The notes below the pieces were generated by a model. The model saw nothing but the letters and a program-made list of their open reading frames with translations. It had not been told where the DNA came from and did no database searches. DNA of 64,000 nucleotides from Runella salmonicolor. GTDB lineage: Bacteria > Bacteroidota > Bacteroidia > Cytophagales > Spirosomataceae. Below, piece after piece: positions 43,829 through 52,324 of the stretch. The position numbers were made by a program, and so were the translations under genes. The DNA lies in contig NZ_JAMZEL010000001.1 in the NCBI RefSeq assembly GCF_024158025.1, forward strand, positions 682,001-746,000. The letters run 5' to 3'. How positions within the stretch are numbered: the stretch's first letter is position 1; every line of letters starts with the position of its first letter.

Positions 43829-44961
43829 TTGTAAATCACAAAATAAAACGCCTGATTGACCGAAATAAACGCATTCTGATTGGAAAAACCATCCTTTAGA
43901 AAAACACTGCATTGCCCATTGCCACAAGCTGCGGAGGCGATTATTTGAGCATTGCTACTGTTGAGTGTTACCAGTATCGTAGACTCATGGGTAATGCTTG
44001 CGTTTGAAATAATGTACTTTCCTTCATAATCATTTTGGGAAGTCCAATTTCCAGAACCAGACGCGGGCGTACCCGAAAAACTTACTTTTCCATAACAAAT
44101 AGGGAACAAACTTCCGCTTGGATTAGTACTTTTTGTAACCTTGCCAGTTAAGGTAATATCACCAGTTACTTTGACATTTCCCAGCACTTCCAGTCTTTCG
44201 TCAGGCGACGACGTCCCAATTCCTACCCGATTTTGGGTGCCGTTTACGTACAATTCATTGTTGATATTTACCAAGTCATCCGCCCCTAACGTATTGATAT
44301 TCAAATTATTCAGAGAATTAGTACTTATAGAGGCCACGTTTGTTCCTTGATAATTAAAAAAAAGCTTTGCGCCTGCGCTCCCATCAAACTCCAGCTGGTC
44401 ATACCCGTGGGTACGAACCATGAACCTGCCATTGGTATTACTGCTGTTAAGCCCGATACGCAGATTGTCGCCTGACAATTGCACAAAACCCTTATCGGTG
44501 TATCCAGAAGACGGGAAGTTGCTTTGGCGTAACTGTAAAATAGGGTTGACGGCATCTAGCATGATACCCACTCCCGACCCCAATGCCCTCACATGCAATC
44601 TATCTTCGGGGCTGCTTACACCGATGCCTACATTGCCTGGCAATAGCGTGTATAAATTATCCCCAGATGCGTTCCAATTGTTGTCACTGTCGTCGGCAAA
44701 ACGTACCCACGATGAACCATTGTACCAGTACATACCGCGCGGATTGCCAGTATTGGTCGTGGTCTGAAAGATCATCATACCACTGCGAGCATTGACAATA
44801 TTATCCCTTTCCGTTTTGGTCATTCGGGGCATCAACAAAGCTTGATTGGTCGTATTTAATTCTAAAATAGCTGAACTGCCAGAAGGCGTGAGGGTGATAC
44901 TTTGCGCGAACAGTGCCGTTGCAAAGCCCTCAACCAATAACCAAAGTATAATTTTTTTCAT
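43825..44961 (-). CDS. Secreted adhesin-like/tail-fibre-like protein between kinase and regulator
   Basis: A 378-residue exported protein (signal peptide ending LFAQS). The N-terminal part has the Bacteroidota motif ALLMPRMTKTERDNI and GMYWYNGSSWVRF, then two copies of a VGIGxSSPxERLxV module (NVGIGVSSPEDRLHV, RVGIGTSSPDERLEV) followed by VTGDITLTGKVTK, which resemble trimeric fibre stalk repeats. The last ~90 residues form a beta-rich domain (ICYGKVSFSG ... FYFVIYN) with two Cys near AACGNGQC. No endosialidase chaperone is visible. Function unknown. It sits between a kinase and its likely regulator, so it may belong to that regulon. It is the only gene of its kind here. Confidence 0.65.
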   Translation of the reverse strand: MKKIILWLLVEGFATALFAQSITLTPSGSSAILELNTTNQALLMPRMTKTERDNIVNARSGMMIFQTTTNTGNPRGMYWYNGSSWVRFADDSDNNWNASGDNLYTLLPGNVGIGVSSPEDRLHVRALGSGVGIMLDAVNPILQLRQSNFPSSGYTDKGFVQLSGDNLRIGLNSSNTNGRFMVRTHGYDQLEFDGSAGAKLFFNYQGTNVASISTNSLNNLNINTLGADDLVNINNELYVNGTQNRVGIGTSSPDERLEVLGNVKVTGDITLTGKVTKSTNPSGSLFPICYGKVSFSGTPASGSGNWTSQNDYEGKYIISNASITHESTILVTLNSSNAQIIASAACGNGQCSVFLKDGFSNQNAFISVNQAFYFVIYN

Positions 44962-45006
44962 GGGAGTGTTTTTTTATCAAAATTCTCCCGAAAAATAATA
45001 GGTGTC

Positions 45007-45026
45007 AATCACGGCAAACCGTGATT
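45007..45026 (+). repeat. Short perfect hairpin, terminator-like on the plus strand
   Basis: AATCACGG (45007-45014), loop CAAA, CCGTGATT (45019-45026), then TTTAAT. The T-run is on the plus strand, while both neighbouring genes are on the minus strand. It lies two bases after the stop of the response regulator gene, so 3' stabilisation is likely. Confidence 0.5.
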
Positions 45027-45027
45027 T

Positions 45028-45657
45028 TTAATCAATAAGCTTATGGTCTAGGGCAAACCGAACCGCTCCTGCGAGGTTCTTTAGATGGAGTTTTTGGTAG
45101 ATACTTTTTCGGTGGCTTTCAACCGTATTTAAGGAGATATTAAGTTTTGCGGCAATTTCAACACTCGAATTTTCGAGGGCAATGAGCTTCAGCACTTCTA
45201 TTTCGCGGGCAGAAAGCATACTGGGCAGGTTTTCACGGACAGGTTCTGCAATATTAAGTATCTCCAAAATCTCGTTTCCGAAGTATCTTTCTCCATTGGC
45301 CACGGTCAAAATAGCCTTTTCGAGTTCGGCTTTTTTGGCTTTCTTTAGCACATAGCCCAAAGCTCCTGCCTGAATTGCCTGCTCTATCAGATGGGCCTCT
45401 TCAAGCATTGAAAGCATCAAAATTTTAAGGTTGGGATAACACTGTCGCACTTGCAAAACCGTAGCAATGCCATCCATTTGTGGCATTTGCATATCGCACA
45501 CCAATACATCCACGTCATAAATCGACAATTTCTCCAGTACTTCCAATCCATTTTTTGCCGTACAGATTACTTCCAAAAATTCACTAAAATTGATGGAATC
45601 GGTGAGACTATCGAGCAAAATCTCGTGATCGTCGGCAAGAAGAATCCTGATTTTCAA
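45028..45657 (-). CDS. LuxR/NarL-family response regulator
   Basis: A 209-residue regulator. Receiver domain 1-120: LLADDHE acidic residues, phospho-Asp in VLVCDMQMPQMDG near 55, KKAKK with the conserved Lys near 106. LuxR helix-turn-helix at about 145-205 (LSAREIEVLKLIALENSSVEI seen in pieces, NTVESHRKSIYQKL). The frame has no ATG at its start: TTG 45657 is the only reasonable start, because a stop lies three codons upstream and the receiver begins directly. The likely partner is the TPR kinase at 41903. hemJ is 32 bases upstream on the same strand. Confidence 0.9.
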   Translation of the reverse strand: MKIRILLADDHEILLDSLTDSINFSEFLEVICTAKNGLEVLEKLSIYDVDVLVCDMQMPQMDGIATVLQVRQCYPNLKILMLSMLEEAHLIEQAIQAGALGYVLKKAKKAELEKAILTVANGERYFGNEILEILNIAEPVRENLPSMLSAREIEVLKLIALENSSVEIAAKLNISLNTVESHRKSIYQKLHLKNLAGAVRFALDHKLID

Positions 45658-45689
45658 AGGTAGTTATGGTAAGCCGTCCACTAACAAAA

Positions 45690-46223
45690 TTATCCTTCCC
45701 GCCGCTTTTTATACGCTTTGGCAAAGAAAAACAGCACAACTCCAAACAGCATTACCCCTCCAAAAGCGTACAAGAAGTCGAGCATATCTTTTAAAACCCC
45801 CAACAGTACGATACTGACCAAGAAAATAGTAGGAAGCTCATTGAGCAGACGAAACTGGAACGAATCGTAAGGCTTTTCGCCTTTCTCCAATTTTACAATG
45901 ATACGTTTGCACCAGAGGTGATAAACGGTGAGCAGAATGATGATAGAAAACTTGACGTGGAACCAGCCCATTTGCCAATAGGCGGGATTGAGAATGGTCA
46001 TGGTCAGGCCGCAGGTCCAGGTGAGCATCATGGCAGGATTACAAATGATTTTGTAAGCACGCCACTCCATAAGTCCAAATTGTTCCTTAAAAGGTTGACG
46101 TAGATGCTCGGGTTTTTGGTCGGCTTCGGCGTGGTAAACAAACATCCGGACCAAATAAAATAAGCCTGCAAACCAGGCTACAGCACCGATGATGTGAAAG
46201 GCTTTGATATAAAAAAGAGCCAT
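45690..46223 (-). CDS. hemJ: Protoporphyrinogen IX oxidase HemJ
   Basis: HemJ oxidises protoporphyrinogen IX to protoporphyrin IX in haem synthesis, in the inner membrane. The 177 residues have four to five transmembrane helices, a conserved His near residue 10 in IKAFHIIGAVAWFAGLFYL (positions 6-24), and the WRAYKIICNPAMMLTW and FHVKFSIIILLTVYHLW segments typical of the family. The length fits. It lies directly upstream of the response-regulator gene; a functional link is not evident. Confidence 0.9.
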   Translation of the reverse strand: MALFYIKAFHIIGAVAWFAGLFYLVRMFVYHAEADQKPEHLRQPFKEQFGLMEWRAYKIICNPAMMLTWTCGLTMTILNPAYWQMGWFHVKFSIIILLTVYHLWCKRIIVKLEKGEKPYDSFQFRLLNELPTIFLVSIVLLGVLKDMLDFLYAFGGVMLFGVVLFFFAKAYKKRREG

Positions 46224-46232
46224 GACTTGAGG

Positions 46233-46292
46233 TTAATTGTTAATCGAAATGGAGTAATTTCAATAAAACCCCAAATAACGATTAACAATTAA
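46233..46292. repeat. Inverted repeat TTAATTGTTAATCG
   Basis: TTAATTGTTAATCG (46233-46246) and CGATTAACAATTAA (46279-46292) are exact reverse complements with 32 bases between. It fills the gap between the lytic transglycosylase stop and hemJ start. A partial second copy (CAATTAGC) follows. No T-tract; likely an interspersed intergenic repeat. Confidence 0.6.
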
Positions 46293-46310
46293 CAATTAGC
46301 AAGTTTTGGA

Positions 46311-47744
46311 CTATCCAACCAGTAATTTTTGGCCTTTGCGGACCATATTGCCCCGCAAGCGATTGATTTTTTTCAAACGAGCCACGTCTATTCCGTAGCG
46401 TTCGGCAATGGTAGACAAGGTATCTCCGTGCTGTACGCGGTGATACCGAATTTTGATTTTTGCCTGAGCTTTTGCTTTAGAAGGTGCGGCAGCTACCTGC
46501 GGTAATGCCTTAAATTCTTTGAGGACAACAAGTCGTTTTCCTCGCGGAATGGAATTTGAACGCAGTTTATTCCATTTTTTCAGCTCACTCGTACTCACGC
46601 GATAGCGGCTGGCAATTTTTCCCAGCGTTTCGCCCTTGCGAACCGTATGGTATACCTTTTTGGTTTTTAAGACTGTATCGGTCTCATCAGCTTCTCCTTC
46701 CGTCTCCTCATCATTTTCCAAAACACTGCCATTGGAAGCGAGCGCACCAACGGCACTGAAAGGCGATTTTGAGGCAGAATCCCAAATCATTTGACGGTTT
46801 TCGGTCAAATAATGATAACAATGATTGGGCACCCGCAATACGCAGTTCTTCGTTTTGGAGGGCAATTCAGTGTTGATAAGCATGGGGTTCAGCTTATACA
46901 GCTCATCCATTGTCATTCCCCCCAGCTTTGCGAAAGTCATCAGATTAAAATATCCTGAAACCTGAATCGTATCCGACACGGTTGGAAATTCAGGAACATC
47001 AGGAAAGAGGCCATGGTCGGCATGGTAGTGCATCAAATAGGTCATTGCCACAAACTGGGGCACATAGTGGCGTGTTTGTTTGGGCAGGAAATTATAAATC
47101 CCCCAGAATGAACTCGACCCCGAGCGGCGCATTGCGCGCTTTACGTTTCCAGGGCCTACGTTGTATGCGGCCAAAGCCATTTCCCAATCCCCAAACGCAT
47201 TATAAAGGCGTTTCAAGTAACGACAAGCGGCGTCAGTCGATTTTACGGGGTCAAAGCGCTCATCTATGTAATCATCCTGATGCATTCCGTATTCACGCCC
47301 CGTAGCGGGCATAAACTGCCACAACCCCCCTGCTCCCGCGTAGGAGATAATCCGGGGGTTCAGCCCTGACTCAATCAATGAGAGAAATTTCAACTCACGC
47401 GGCATCCCGTATTTTTCGAGGGTTTGCTCGTAGAGTGGAAAAAAAAGATGCATCTGCTCCAACATTCGCTTAACGAAGTCTGGCTTGCGATAAATAAAGT
47501 GTTCAACAAATTGATGTGTAACCTTATGATACCTCAGCGGAATCTCGTTTTGCAACTTGGCTAAACGTTCTCGAATCACCATTTCAGGCACCGTCGAATC
47601 TGCGAAGGCTTCCACCTGCAACAGTTCTTCTTCTACCGTGTTGGTACTTGTTTCTACATTTTGTGAACGACCAGATGTACCGGTTCCAAGCCAAAACATT
47701 CCCATCAACATTCCTATCCCCGCGATTCGCTTCAATTCCATCAT
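46311..47744 (-). CDS. mltD: LysM lytic transglycosylase (MltD-like)
   Basis: A 477-residue exported murein hydrolase. After a signal-like N-terminus the SLT domain (about 110-240) shows the catalytic Glu in LSLIESGLNP near 122, SYAGAGGLWQFMPATG, and AYNVGPGNVKRAM near 195. Two LysM domains follow at about 368-410 (YHTVRKGETLGKIASRY) and 432-476 (YHRVQHGDTLSTIAERYGID). It cleaves peptidoglycan glycan strands to 1,6-anhydro products in the periplasm. Two adjacent Met codons (47744, 47741) make either start possible. gatA lies 63 bases upstream on the same strand. Confidence 0.92.
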   Translation of the reverse strand: MMELKRIAGIGMLMGMFWLGTGTSGRSQNVETSTNTVEEELLQVEAFADSTVPEMVIRERLAKLQNEIPLRYHKVTHQFVEHFIYRKPDFVKRMLEQMHLFFPLYEQTLEKYGMPRELKFLSLIESGLNPRIISYAGAGGLWQFMPATGREYGMHQDDYIDERFDPVKSTDAACRYLKRLYNAFGDWEMALAAYNVGPGNVKRAMRRSGSSSFWGIYNFLPKQTRHYVPQFVAMTYLMHYHADHGLFPDVPEFPTVSDTIQVSGYFNLMTFAKLGGMTMDELYKLNPMLINTELPSKTKNCVLRVPNHCYHYLTENRQMIWDSASKSPFSAVGALASNGSVLENDEETEGEADETDTVLKTKKVYHTVRKGETLGKIASRYRVSTSELKKWNKLRSNSIPRGKRLVVLKEFKALPQVAAAPSKAKAQAKIKIRYHRVQHGDTLSTIAERYGIDVARLKKINRLRGNMVRKGQKLLVG

Positions 47745-47807
47745 TGCTTTTGGTATTTTCTCGTTAGGTTTTACATTTGTTTTGTTTCGTTTTTGATGGC
47801 TGTGTAT

Positions 47808-49259
47808 CTACGCAACAGACGGTTGCGCTGTATTTGTTTCTGTTAGTTGATTGGAAAAAGCCAGCAATTCGGCCTCTCCAAAAGGTTTCCCCATGATTTG
47901 CAATCCCATGGGCAATCCCTGTGCATCTACTCCGTTGGGAATGGATATTGCGGGATTTCCCACTACATTGGCCTGCACCGTAAAAATATCCGCCAAATAC
48001 ATTTGCAACGGGTCCTCGGTTTTATCCCCAATCGGAAAGGCCGTGGTAGGTGTAGTAGGCATCAGTAAAAAATCGTATTTTTCAAATACCCGATCAGTTT
48101 GTTCTTTCATCAACCGACGAACTTTCTGGGCTTTGGTATAATAGGCATCATAATAACTCGCGCTCAGGACAAACGTTCCGAGCATAATCCGACGCTTCAC
48201 TTCTTTTCCAAAGCCTTCACTGCGTGATTTCTTATAAAGAGAAGTTAAATCTTCCGCTTTGTTACTTCTATGACCGTAACGAACCCCATCAAATCGGGAG
48301 AGATTTGAGCTGGATTCGGCCGTAGTGAGAATATAATACGTAGGAAGAATGTACGAAAGTAAATCAAAGTCCACTAGCTCTACTGTATGGCCCTGCTCGC
48401 GGAGCACTTCCAATTTAGCCAACATGGCTTGCTTCATTTCGGGCTGCAACCCTTCACTTTCTACCCCCTCGCGCAGGTATCCTATACGCAAAGGATGTTT
48501 TAGAAGGCCCGATAGATGCGTATAATCACCCACGGGTTGCGTTGAAACGGTACTGTCGAATTCGTCAGCACCCGCCATGATTTCTAGCAATAGTGCCGCA
48601 TCTTCCACACTTTTGGTGATGGGGCCTATGCAGTCAAACGAAGAACCATACGCCACCAAACCCCAACGCGAAATGCGTCCGTAAGTAGGCTTAAAACCAA
48701 CCAATCCACAAAAAGCCGCTGGTTGTCGCACTGAGCCCCCCGTATCAGACCCCAAAGAAGCCAAACACATATCGGCCTGCACAGCTACCGCTGAGCCTCC
48801 GGAGGAGCCCCCTGGCACGCGAGTTACGTCGGCGGCGTTTCTAACTACCCCAAAGGCCGAGTTTTCATTGGAAGAGCCCATGGCAAACTCATCGCAATTC
48901 TGACGCCCGATGATGATGGCATCCTCGTCCAAAATTCGCTGCACGGCGGTGGCTGTAAACTGCGACACGAATCCATCCAGAATTTTACTGCCTGCTTGTA
49001 AGCCGTGGTCTTTGTAGCACAGTACATCTTTGATTCCAACCACCATTCCAGCCAATCGCCCTGCTTTCCCTGCCGCAATTTTCAGATCAATCTCTTCAGC
49101 ACGCTGCTGGGCTTCTTCCCCATACACTGCCACAAAAGCATTCAATTGAGCGTTTTTCTCTTCAATATTTTTTAGATAATACGCTACCAACTGACGACAC
49201 GAAACGGAACCGTCATGCAAATCTGCCTGTATTTCACGAAGCGATGTGTAGTACTTCAA
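47808..49259 (-). CDS. gatA: Asp-tRNA(Asn)/Glu-tRNA(Gln) amidotransferase subunit A
   Basis: GatA is the glutaminase/amidase subunit of the GatCAB complex that converts mischarged Glu-tRNA(Gln) or Asp-tRNA(Asn). The 483 residues carry the Ser-cisSer-Lys triad: Lys in GIKDVLCYKDHG near 77, GGSSGGSAVA near 151, and GSDTGGSVRQPAAFCG near 174. The start codon is TTG (49259): no ATG or GTG precedes it in frame, and KYYTSLREIQ fits the family start. gatB and gatC are not in the window. Downstream on the same strand is mltD. Confidence 0.94.
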   Translation of the reverse strand: MKYYTSLREIQADLHDGSVSCRQLVAYYLKNIEEKNAQLNAFVAVYGEEAQQRAEEIDLKIAAGKAGRLAGMVVGIKDVLCYKDHGLQAGSKILDGFVSQFTATAVQRILDEDAIIIGRQNCDEFAMGSSNENSAFGVVRNAADVTRVPGGSSGGSAVAVQADMCLASLGSDTGGSVRQPAAFCGLVGFKPTYGRISRWGLVAYGSSFDCIGPITKSVEDAALLLEIMAGADEFDSTVSTQPVGDYTHLSGLLKHPLRIGYLREGVESEGLQPEMKQAMLAKLEVLREQGHTVELVDFDLLSYILPTYYILTTAESSSNLSRFDGVRYGHRSNKAEDLTSLYKKSRSEGFGKEVKRRIMLGTFVLSASYYDAYYTKAQKVRRLMKEQTDRVFEKYDFLLMPTTPTTAFPIGDKTEDPLQMYLADIFTVQANVVGNPAISIPNGVDAQGLPMGLQIMGKPFGEAELLAFSNQLTETNTAQPSVA

Positions 49260-49300
49260 AACGAAAGGGTGTAAGTAAGATAAACTTAGGTTGGTACAAA

Positions 49301-49340
49301 ATAAAAAATCGGCAGTAGTGCTAACACTACTGCTGATTTT
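49301..49340 (-). terminator. Intrinsic terminator of tatA
   Basis: A 16-bp stem with one G-T pair (49305-49320 and 49325-49340; arms contain GCAGTAGTG/CACTACTGC), loop CTAA, followed on the minus strand by a T-run (A-run 49301-49308 on plus). It lies between the tatA stop (49404) and the gatA start (49259), both minus strand. Confidence 0.85.
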
Positions 49341-49403
49341 AGGTGTTTGAGCTTATTTTACATTGTAACGTTGAAAAAAACGCCCAATGTATCAAACTTT
49401 TTT

Positions 49404-49607
49404 CTAGCGACTTACGTCGTCCAGTCCTTTTTCGATGTTTTCTTTTACCTCTTTAGAGGCATCTTTAAACTCACGAATGCCTTTTCCCAACCCTTTCATG
49501 AGCTCAGGAATTTTTTTCGCTCCGAAAAGCAGCAATACGATAAGGCCGATTAAAAGGATTTCTTGTCCTCCTAAGCCTAAAATCAAGAAAATCGAAAGAA
49601 TATTCAT
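49404..49607 (-). CDS. tatA: Sec-independent translocase TatA/TatE component
   Basis: A 67-residue protein with one N-terminal transmembrane helix (about 6-28), the FGAKKIPELMKGLGKGIREFK hinge and amphipathic helix (positions 28-48), and a charged tail. The F-G-x-K-x-x-P-E motif is diagnostic. TatA forms the pore of the twin-arginine export system. The exported amine oxidase at 16848 carries a twin-arginine-like signal and would be a client. No tatC is nearby. Confidence 0.93.
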   Translation of the reverse strand: MNILSIFLILGLGGQEILLIGLIVLLLFGAKKIPELMKGLGKGIREFKDASKEVKENIEKGLDDVSR

Positions 49608-49787
49608 TAGAAAAATACAGTTAGTGATTGTTAGTTATGTGTTATTTGAAAACTGCGTTCAATTTTCGAATAACTATTTTATTACTCCAATAAAACGAAT
49701 CAAGGGGTCAATTTTACCTTATATTTTTGAAATTTAACCCATTTTTAAGATTCTGTTCTGCAAAATTAACAACAATTTCTCGAAATA

Positions 49788-50228
49788 TCAGTCTATTGAG
49801 ATGGTATTTCGTTTAGTTTCCCATTCACGGAAGTCATTCAAGTCGGTGCCAATGGCATTAAAAAGCCATACAATGAGGGCAATATCGTCGGTAAAACCCA
49901 CCACGGGCAAAATATCCGGAATAAAATCAATGGGTGAAAGAAAATAAATCAACACGGCAATAATGCGCGTCAGTGTTTTCCAAGGCACAATTCTATAATC
50001 TCCCGTGGCATAGGCTTTGAGTAACCGCGTCAAAACCCCAACTTTTTCTCGCAGGGCTTCATAGCCCGACCCTTTCAGCGCGTTGGTTTTGCTTAAAACA
50101 TCGCGTAAAAGCTGCAAAAGACTGCCCGTGTTGCGCGCATAACGGCCCGCTTTTCCCGTAGCAGTTTTAAAAAAAACAGACTTCAACACCCGTACAAGAA
50201 TATTATCAGTAGTTGACCCGGAAGGCAT
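49788..50228 (-). CDS. YkvA/DUF1232 membrane protein
   Basis: A 146-residue protein with the DUF1232 signature FLSPIDFIPDILPVVGFTDD (near residues 92-111) followed by a second hydrophobic stretch IALIVWLFNAIG. The N-terminal ~80 residues are soluble and basic. The family is widespread and of unknown function. It stands alone between tatA and the DinB-type gene. Confidence 0.85.
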   Translation of the reverse strand: MPSGSTTDNILVRVLKSVFFKTATGKAGRYARNTGSLLQLLRDVLSKTNALKGSGYEALREKVGVLTRLLKAYATGDYRIVPWKTLTRIIAVLIYFLSPIDFIPDILPVVGFTDDIALIVWLFNAIGTDLNDFREWETKRNTISID

Positions 50229-50339
50229 TTTTTACTTAAAAGTTTAATGTTTAAAAGTTATTTTAATCTACAACTTATAAACGTTAAATACATTAAAAAG
50301 ATTTATAAACCCTCTAAAATTAAATTTAATAAAGGTTTA

Positions 50340-50876
50340 TTATTCTAAAATCCAGCCTTCACGCAGGCATAGTTGATGAATGTGCTCATAGTGATGCTCG
50401 CTGTGCCAAGCATACATAGCAACCACTTCTTGCAAGGCAAATACGCGCTTTGTTTCGGGATGAAAATAGGTACGCTGTAATTCTGCTTCGGTCAGTGAAT
50501 TAAGCAACATGACCCAACGCAAATGCAGGTATTTTAGCAACTGCAACGACCAGTCTAAGGGCGCACCTTTCCCGTCAGCCAGCTCCGCCCAAAGCGCCTC
50601 TTCGTACGGTTTAATGAAGGGATTGTCTTCGGTCAAGGCCAATTTAAAACGAATGTAGGCATTCATGTGGCTATCAGCTACGTGATGAACCGTTTGAGCA
50701 ACGGTCCAACCTCCAGGCCGATACGGTGTCTCTAATTGGCTTGCACTTAACGGATTGACGATATTAAACAGTTTGGAAGGCAAAGCACTGATGGTCTGAA
50801 TCTGTGATTTGGTTTCAGCCATTGTGTATGTTTTACCAGTTTGAAACCGACCGATAGGATATTTGAGTGATTCCAT
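50340..50876 (-). CDS. YfiT-type DinB-superfamily metal-dependent enzyme
   Basis: A 178-residue four-helix-bundle protein of the YfiT/BstA group. It starts with the family mark LKYPIGRF, has GGWTVAQTVHHVADSHMNAY near 60-80, and WHSEHHYEHI near 155. The histidines in H-H-x-x-D-S-H and H-S-E-H-H form the metal (Ni/Zn) site. Relatives transfer thiols (bacillithiol transferase) or were described as putative hydrolases. Substrate in this organism is unknown. It is followed closely, on the same strand, by no partner; the cupin gene at 50916 lies 39 bases upstream. Confidence 0.85.
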   Translation of the reverse strand: MESLKYPIGRFQTGKTYTMAETKSQIQTISALPSKLFNIVNPLSASQLETPYRPGGWTVAQTVHHVADSHMNAYIRFKLALTEDNPFIKPYEEALWAELADGKGAPLDWSLQLLKYLHLRWVMLLNSLTEAELQRTYFHPETKRVFALQEVVAMYAWHSEHHYEHIHQLCLREGWILE

Positions 50877-50915
50877 GCGCTTTTAAATTGTCATTTTTAG
50901 GAACTGCTGATTTAT

Positions 50916-51422
50916 TTATCTTCCAAAATCATCCTGCACACGTACAATATCCTCTTCATCTGAGGGATTTGTGGCATCGGTGTGTTGCCAAATTTCGGCC
51001 AAAATCCCCCATTCGGCCAGCCCAACCAATCGATGACGTTCTCCTTGTTTCAACACAATCAGCTCACCAGGCTGATAGGATTTTACTTCGGTTTCCTCGT
51101 CGGTTTCACTCGTTACAACGCCAACTGTACCCGATACTACCCGCCAGATTTCGGCGCGGCGGTGATGGTATTGCCACGAGAGTCGCTTTTCGGGAGCTAC
51201 TACCAGAATTTTGGGGCTCAATTTTTGGGTAATTTGCAACGAAGAGAGTTCTACGGTTGGAAAATACGTAGCCGCAAATTGGGGGGTCTGCGACTCATCC
51301 AAGACAAAAAAGCCTCCCCAAGGGCGAGTCTGGTCTTCTTTCACAACGTTGAATCCTTGCTCAGCCAACGAGGCCGCAATCTTCGAAAATACTTCCTGTT
51401 TTGTAGGTACAATCGGTTCCAT
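50916..51422 (-). CDS. Cupin protein, mannose-6-phosphate-isomerase type II-like
   Basis: A 168-residue single-cupin protein: TRPWGGFFVLDES, then LSWQYHHRRAEIWRVVSGTVG near 100 (metal-binding H-H...E) and LKQGERHRLVG near 138 (the third His). It resembles the C-terminal cupin of GDP-mannose pyrophosphorylase/phosphomannose isomerase fusions. Close Bacteroidota homologues are sometimes labelled phosphoheptose isomerase, which I consider doubtful. Position upstream of the DinB-type gene suggests co-transcription only. Confidence 0.7.
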   Translation of the reverse strand: MEPIVPTKQEVFSKIAASLAEQGFNVVKEDQTRPWGGFFVLDESQTPQFAATYFPTVELSSLQITQKLSPKILVVAPEKRLSWQYHHRRAEIWRVVSGTVGVVTSETDEETEVKSYQPGELIVLKQGERHRLVGLAEWGILAEIWQHTDATNPSDEEDIVRVQDDFGR

Positions 51423-51508
51423 TAAAAAAATGATATAGGTGAAGCGTAAAGTTAGAAAAATCTTGTAAAGTAATCTCCGTATTTTTGCCCGAATTTTAAA
51501 CTATTCTC

Positions 51509-52321
51509 ATGTCTTACCCACAGCTAGAAGTCTCGTTATCTACCCATAAAAAAATTTATTTTGCCTCTGATTTCCACCTCGGTGCCCCAAATCATACCGA
51601 AAGCATGGTGCGTGAAAGGCGATTAGTACGCTGGCTGGAGTCGATTAGGCATGATGCCCAAATGATATGCTTAGTGGGTGATTTGTTTGATTTTTGGTAC
51701 GAACACCGTCGGGTTGTTCCGCAAGGGTTCGTGCGGTTTATGGGAAAATTGGCGGAACTTACCGATGCGGGAATTCAAATCATTGCCTTCCCAGGCAATC
51801 ATGACATGTGGATGAGCGGGTATTTTGAAAAAGAATTGAATATTCAAACGTTCCGAGAGCCGCTCGAATTATCGGTCAGCGCTCAAGGCAACACAACGCG
51901 TTTTTTTATTACCCACGGCGATGGGCGCGGCCCCGGAGACCATTCGTATAAAGTACTTCAAAGAGTATTTGAAAGTCGGTTGGCCCGGTGGTCTTTTGGC
52001 AATATCCTTCATCCTGATTGGGCCCTTTGGCTGGGACAAACCTGGGCAAGTTATAGTTGGCGCAAAAACGACAAAGAAATCAAACCTAAGTTTCTGGGCG
52101 AAGAAAAGGAATGGTTATTGCTATACGCCAAAGAAGAGGAAAAAAAAGCACACCACGATTATTATGTATTTGGCCACCGCCACATTGAGCTGGACTACCC
52201 CGTCAATGACCAAAGCCGTATTTTTATCTTGGGCGACTGGATAGTTGACAACACCTACGCCATATTTGACGGTAAGACCATGAAATTGCATAATTATCCT
52301 CACCACAACACTGAAAAGTAA
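51509..52321 (+). CDS. lpxH: UDP-2,3-diacylglucosamine diphosphatase
   Basis: LpxH hydrolyses UDP-2,3-diacylglucosamine to lipid X in lipid A synthesis at the inner membrane. The 270 residues show all calcineurin-like metal motifs: FASDFHLGAP near 20, LVGDLFDFWYE near 55, FPGNHDMW near 96, THGDGRGPGD near 137, and VFGHRHIELD near 226. Length agrees with Bacteroidota LpxH. TATTTTTG (51480-51487) upstream fits a -7 box. It converges with the next gene with three bases between stops. Confidence 0.92.
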   Translation: MSYPQLEVSLSTHKKIYFASDFHLGAPNHTESMVRERRLVRWLESIRHDAQMICLVGDLFDFWYEHRRVVPQGFVRFMGKLAELTDAGIQIIAFPGNHDMWMSGYFEKELNIQTFREPLELSVSAQGNTTRFFITHGDGRGPGDHSYKVLQRVFESRLARWSFGNILHPDWALWLGQTWASYSWRKNDKEIKPKFLGEEKEWLLLYAKEEEKKAHHDYYVFGHRHIELDYPVNDQSRIFILGDWIVDNTYAIFDGKTMKLHNYPHHNTEK

Positions 52322-52324
52322 TTA

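Noticed and set aside
45655..45662. TACCTTTG on the minus strand as a promoter of the LuxR regulator
   Set aside because: The box overlaps the TTG start codon, so a transcript from it would begin inside the gene.
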